A stretch of 8,509 bases of DNA from Chloroflexota bacterium. Its GTDB lineage: Bacteria > Chloroflexota > Chloroflexia > Thermomicrobiales > JADLAZ01. The stretch covers positions 1-8,509 of the forward strand of contig JADLAZ010000138.1 in assembly GCA_020849725.1 (NCBI GenBank), read 5' to 3'. How positions within the stretch are numbered: the first letter of the stretch is position 1; each line of letters begins with the position of its first letter. Shown piece after piece: positions 5,437 through 8,509 of the stretch. Below the pieces are notes generated by a model. That model saw nothing but the letters and a program-made list of their open reading frames with translations. It made no database searches and was not told the DNA's origin. The position numbers were made by a program, and so were the translations under genes.

Positions 5437-6729
5437 ATGATCGCTCCACGCACGGTGGCAATGATCCTGGCCGGCGGTCAGGGCGAGCGGCTGAGCGTCC
5501 TCTCGCGCCAGCGAGCCAAGCCGGCCGTTCCCTTCGGCGGCAAGTACCGCATCATCGACTTCGCACTCAGCAACTGCGTCAACTCCGGCGTCTACAACAT
5601 CGCCGTTCTGACTCAGTACCGGCCACACTCGCTCAACCAGCACATCGGCACCGGCCGGCCGTGGGATCTGGACCGCGACGCTGGCGGCGGCGGCGTGCGG
5701 CTGCTGCAACCCTACCTGGGTCATGCCCGCTCCGACTGGTACCGCGGCACCGCCGACGCCTTCTATCACAACCTCTGGTATGTCGAAGAGCAAAAAGCCG
5801 ACCTGATCCTGATCCTGTCCGGCGACCACATCTACCGGCAGGACTACCGCGAGATGATCGCGTTTCACCAGGCCAAGGGCGCCGACGTCACCGTCGCCGT
5901 CCAGGAGGTGCCATTCGGCGACGCCAGCCGCTTCGGCATCATGGAGATCGATGACGACGATCGCATCCTGCGCTTCTGGGAGAAGCCGAAAGAGCCGCCC
6001 AGCACGCTCGCCTCCATGGGCATCTACATCTTCAACAAGCGCGTGCTGATCGACAGTCTGAGTGAGGAATCCGACAAGCGCGAGCGGCTCGACTTTGGCC
6101 AGTCGGTCATTCCGTGGCTGATCAGCAGCGATGCCCGGCTCTACGCCTACCGCTTCCACGGCTACTGGCAGGATGTCGGCACGCTCCAGTCGTACTGGGA
6201 ATCAAACATGGAGCTGCTGGCCGACCTGCCCAACCTCAACCTGTACGACCCGGATTGGGTCATCCACACGCGCTCCGAGGAGCGGCCGCCGGTCAAGGTC
6301 ATGGAAGGCTCGCACGTCGAGCGCAGCCTGCTGTCGAACGGCTGCATCATCATCCGCGGCAGCGTCGTCCACTCGGTCCTGTCGCCGGGCGTCATCGTGC
6401 GCGAGGGCGCCGTCGTGCGCGACTCAATCATCATGAACGACACGATCATCGGTGAGGGCAGCGTCATCGACCGCTGCATCATCGACAAGGAAGTCGTCAT
6501 CGGCCCCGGCAGCCATCTCGGCGTCGGCGACGACAACGCGCCCAACTGGCTAGAGCCGAACCGACTCAACACCGGCCTGACCATCGTCGGCAAGCGCGCC
6601 CGCCTGCCGGCCGGCGTCCAGATCGGCCGCAATTGCCGCATCGGCGTCGCCACCCAGCTCGACGACTTCCCCAGTCTCGACATCCCCAGCGGCGACTCCG
6701 TCGACAGCACGATCACCGCGCTGGTGTAG
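5437..6729 (+). CDS. glgC: Glucose-1-phosphate adenylyltransferase (ADP-glucose pyrophosphorylase)
   Basis: A 430-residue cytoplasmic enzyme that makes ADP-glucose and pyrophosphate from glucose-1-phosphate and ATP, the committed step of bacterial glycogen synthesis. N-terminal nucleotidyltransferase domain: LAGGQGERL (11-19), [21 protein letters not shown] split over 26-46, WYRGTADA (101-108), SGDHIY with catalytic-type Asp130 (128-133), FWEKP with substrate-binding Lys183 (180-184), and SMGIYIF (193-199). Residues about 290-405 are the hexapeptide left-handed beta-helix (for example [20 protein letters not shown], 319-338), used for oligomerisation and allostery. Length and motif set are normal. 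The ATG at 5437 has GAAGGAAGG six bases upstream. It lies 51 bp after the Rieske gene and 81 bp before glgA, so all three are probably one transcript. Control by glycolytic intermediates is known for the family; the effector cannot be read from sequence. Confidence 0.97.
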   Translation: MIAPRTVAMILAGGQGERLSVLSRQRAKPAVPFGGKYRIIDFALSNCVNSGVYNIAVLTQYRPHSLNQHIGTGRPWDLDRDAGGGGVRLLQPYLGHARSDWYRGTADAFYHNLWYVEEQKADLILILSGDHIYRQDYREMIAFHQAKGADVTVAVQEVPFGDASRFGIMEIDDDDRILRFWEKPKEPPSTLASMGIYIFNKRVLIDSLSEESDKRERLDFGQSVIPWLISSDARLYAYRFHGYWQDVGTLQSYWESNMELLADLPNLNLYDPDWVIHTRSEERPPVKVMEGSHVERSLLSNGCIIIRGSVVHSVLSPGVIVREGAVVRDSIIMNDTIIGEGSVIDRCIIDKEVVIGPGSHLGVGDDNAPNWLEPNRLNTGLTIVGKRARLPAGVQIGRNCRIGVATQLDDFPSLDIPSGDSVDSTITALV

Positions 6730-6766
6730 CCGCGGCGGCGGAGCCATCGGAGTACGCTGCGTCCTG

Positions 6767-6784
6767 GTTCTACTCGTTCTACTC
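6767..6784. repeat. Two tandem 9-bp units (GTTCTACTC)
   Basis: Two perfect copies lie in the glgC-glgA spacer, followed by CCGCCTACTG (6784-6793). That decamer also flanks the 9-bp pair at 2905-2922, which suggests one diverged repeat family. The array ends about 8 bp before the glgA ribosome-binding site. Confidence 0.5.
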
Positions 6785-6810
6785 CGCCTACTGGCCCTCC
6801 TGGAGAACAC

Positions 6811-8277
6811 GTGCGCATCCTGTTCATGGCCGCTGAGGCGGCGCCATTTGCCAAGGTGGGTGGGCTGGGCGATGTCGCCGGCGCACTGCCGCACGCGCTG
6901 GCGGCGCTCGGTCATGACGTCTGGCTGCTGATACCGCGCCACCCCGCCGTCGCCCGCGCCACGGGTGCCGCCGCGCCGGCCATACCGTCGTTCCGGGTCG
7001 ATTTCGACTGGCAGCCGCGCCATGTCGAACTGCTGACCATGCCGCTGGCCGAGCGGCTGACGCTGGCGCTGCTGGTGTCGCCCGACTACTTCGACCGGCC
7101 GGCGCTCTACACCGAGCCAGACGACATCGCCCGCTACGTCTTCTTCAGCCGCATCGGCCTGGCGGCGGTCGAGCGCGCCGGCTGGCGCCCAGATGTGCTG
7201 CACGCCCACGACTGGCACACCGCCGGCGCGGTCAACTGGCTGGCCGTCGTTGGCCGCTTCACGCCGCACTGGACTGCCACCGGCAGTGTTCTCACCATCC
7301 ACAACCTGGCCTACCAAGGCTGGACGACCCCGGCCACGATCGGGCTGCTCGGCGTCGAATGGGGCGGCCTGCTCGGCATCGAGCAGCACCGGTTCAACGG
7401 TCAGGTCAATCTGCTGGCCCGCGGCTTGAGCTATGCCGACATGATCACGGCGGTCAGCCCGACCTACGCGCGGGAGATCCTGACGCCGGAGTACGGCGAA
7501 GGGCTGGACGACGTGCTGCGGTCGCGGGCGCACCGGCTGCGCGGCATTCTCAACGGCATCGATCGCGTGGCCTATGACCCGGTCACCGATCAGCGGCTGG
7601 CCGCCCCATTCGACGCCGCCCACCTGCCGGCGCGCGCGTCGAATACCCGCCAGTTGCGGGCCTTCTTCGATCTGCCGGCGCGCGATGTACCGCTCATCGG
7701 CATCGTCTCCCGCCTGACCGATCAGAAAGGCTTCGACCTCATCGCCGCAGCGCTGGACCAACTGGTCGCACTCGACGTGCAAATCGCCGTGCTGGGCGCC
7801 GGCGAGGCGAGATACCACCAGCTGTGGCAGGCGGCCGCGCGGCGCTATCCGGCCCAGGTCGGCGTTCGCTTCGGCTTCGATGCGCCGGTGGCGCAGCTTG
7901 TCTATGGCGGCTCCGACCTGTTCCTGATGCCGTCACGCTTCGAGCCGGGCGGCCTGGGGCAACTGCTGGCGATGCGCTACGGCAGCATCCCGATCGTGCG
8001 CGCCACCGGCGGACTGGCCGACACCGTCGTCGACGCCGACGCCGATCCGGCCGCGGGTACCGGCTTCGTCTTCGGTCCCTCCACCGTCGATGCCTTGCTC
8101 GATGCGGTCGATCGAGCGGTGGCGATTTTTCGTCAGCCCAAGCGTTGGCAGGCGATCGTGCGGCGCGCCATGCGCCAGGAGTTCACCTGGGAACGCTCGG
8201 CCCAGCGCTACGAGGAGGTCTACGAGATCAGCCGTCAGGCCCATCGGGCGGCCGCGCCGGCGGCGTCAGGGAGTTGA
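6811..8277 (+). CDS. glgA: Glycogen synthase (ADP-glucose alpha-1,4-glucosyltransferase, GT5)
   Basis: A 488-residue cytoplasmic GT-B enzyme that transfers glucose from ADP-glucose, made by the adjacent GlgC, to the non-reducing end of an alpha-1,4-glucan. Motifs: FAKVGGLGDV (13-22) with the ADP-glucose-binding Lys15; HAHDWHT (131-137); LTIHNLAYQG (161-170); GILNGID (245-251); SRLTDQKG (300-306 region, Arg301 and Lys306 as the phosphate-contacting pair); and SRFEPGGLGQLLAMRYG (375-391) with Glu378. In E. coli the equivalent motif is EPCGL; here Cys is Gly380. RATGGLADTV (397-406) closes the site. Length is normal. The start is GTG at 6811, with GGAG five bases upstream and the family's usual MRILF-type N-terminus. 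It lies 81 bp after glgC. No branching enzyme or phosphorylase gene is in the window. Confidence 0.97.
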   Translation: MRILFMAAEAAPFAKVGGLGDVAGALPHALAALGHDVWLLIPRHPAVARATGAAAPAIPSFRVDFDWQPRHVELLTMPLAERLTLALLVSPDYFDRPALYTEPDDIARYVFFSRIGLAAVERAGWRPDVLHAHDWHTAGAVNWLAVVGRFTPHWTATGSVLTIHNLAYQGWTTPATIGLLGVEWGGLLGIEQHRFNGQVNLLARGLSYADMITAVSPTYAREILTPEYGEGLDDVLRSRAHRLRGILNGIDRVAYDPVTDQRLAAPFDAAHLPARASNTRQLRAFFDLPARDVPLIGIVSRLTDQKGFDLIAAALDQLVALDVQIAVLGAGEARYHQLWQAAARRYPAQVGVRFGFDAPVAQLVYGGSDLFLMPSRFEPGGLGQLLAMRYGSIPIVRATGGLADTVVDADADPAAGTGFVFGPSTVDALLDAVDRAVAIFRQPKRWQAIVRRAMRQEFTWERSAQRYEEVYEISRQAHRAAAPAASGS

Positions 8278-8307
8278 TTTTCGCGCGGCGGCGTATACAG
8301 TGTCGAG

Positions 8308-8468
8308 ACGCCGACCCGGCTCCTGCCTGTGACAGGACCAACCGGCCCAGGCGTGCGTTAGGAGAGCGGTGGCGCCGCGTGTGACGCGGCTCATCCCCGG
8401 CTGCTGGCGGCAGCCGCCGGCCCGCGGCCGGTGTCGCGACAAGGCGCATCCGGCTTCGTGGTCGGATG
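8308..8468 (+). promoter_or_regulatory. Candidate structured 5' leader of the next gene
   Basis: No convincing gene lies in 8278-8494. On the plus strand five stems can form in turn. P1 is a three-part stem (8308-8312/8350-8354, 8316-8319/8342-8345, 8321-8325/8333-8337). P2 is GCCGCGT-gtg-ACGCGGC (8374-8390), P3 is CGGCTGC-tggcg-GCAGCCG (8398-8416), P4 is CCGGCC-cgc-GGCCGG (8417-8431), and P5 is CATCCGGC-ttcgtg-GTCGGATG (8447-8468, one G-U). GCTCCTG in P1 (8319-8325) is an exact complement of the ribosome-binding site CAGGAGC (8483-8489), so P1 and sequestration of that site would exclude each other. A weak promoter match, TTGATT (8274-8279) and TATACA (8294-8299), precedes it with a short 14-bp spacer. 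High GC makes chance stems common. Confidence 0.4.
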
Positions 8469-8494
8469 ACGATTGCATCGACCAGGAGCAAGCG

Positions 8495-8509
8495 ATGAAC
8501 GAGCAGGCC
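8495..8509 (+). CDS. First codons of a gene of unknown function (cut by window edge)
   Basis: ATG at 8495 has AGGAG (8484-8488) six bases upstream, an ideal ribosome-binding site. Only MNEQA is visible, so no product can be named. A GTG at 8369, itself with TAGGAG four bases upstream, is in frame with no stop between. It would add 42 residues that are rich in Arg, Pro, Trp and Cys and look noncoding, so I prefer the ATG. Confidence 0.6.

Noticed and set aside
5011..6159. 382-residue minus-strand frame opposite the Rieske and glgC genes
   Set aside because: It spans two well-supported genes and their spacer, has no recognisable motif, and is an antisense shadow.
6550..7818. 422-residue minus-strand frame opposite glgC and glgA
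   Set aside because: It covers the junction of two confident genes. Low-complexity composition and no motif mark it as a shadow.

Overview
The window is very GC-rich DNA (clearly above 60% G+C, with G/C at most third codon positions) from a bacterium. The glgC and glgA sequences, the NAD-salvage proteins and the spacers full of short tandem and palindromic repeats look most like Chloroflexota (Chloroflexia or Thermomicrobia). This placement rests on recognition, not on a search.

Left part (1-2855, minus strand): an NAD-salvage operon read leftward. It runs from an NrtR-type Nudix/winged-helix regulator (2769-1996) to nicotinamidase PncA (1999-1409, overlapping nrtR by ATGA) to nicotinate phosphoribosyltransferase PncB (from 1256, running off the left edge). 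PncA turns nicotinamide into nicotinate, PncB turns nicotinate into nicotinate mononucleotide, and NrtR probably senses an NAD-derived ligand and controls the operon. A good promoter (TTGACA, 17 bp, TACCCT) with a palindrome at the predicted start point precedes nrtR. The pncA-pncB spacer holds hairpins of a repeat family.

Middle (2770-4617): a divergent intergenic region with 7- and 9-bp tandem repeats leads to a class III (CaiB/BaiF) CoA-transferase of unknown substrate (3095-4282). A possible 43-residue single-span membrane protein follows (4337-4468).

Right part (4547-8277, plus strand): an extended -10 promoter (TGCTATAAT) and a short hairpin leader precede a probable operon. It encodes a four-helix membrane protein fused to a Rieske [2Fe-2S] domain (TTG start, 4618-5385), then ADP-glucose pyrophosphorylase GlgC (5437-6729) and glycogen synthase GlgA (6811-8277). 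GlgC makes ADP-glucose and GlgA adds it to the growing alpha-1,4-glucan. The Rieske protein's link to them is by position only.

Far right (8278-8509): about 190 nt able to form a series of stem-loops, ending in a strong Shine-Dalgarno site and the first five codons of another gene. This leader is the most interesting unexplained element. I saw no mobile element, CRISPR array, tRNA or rRNA, and no defence-type system.
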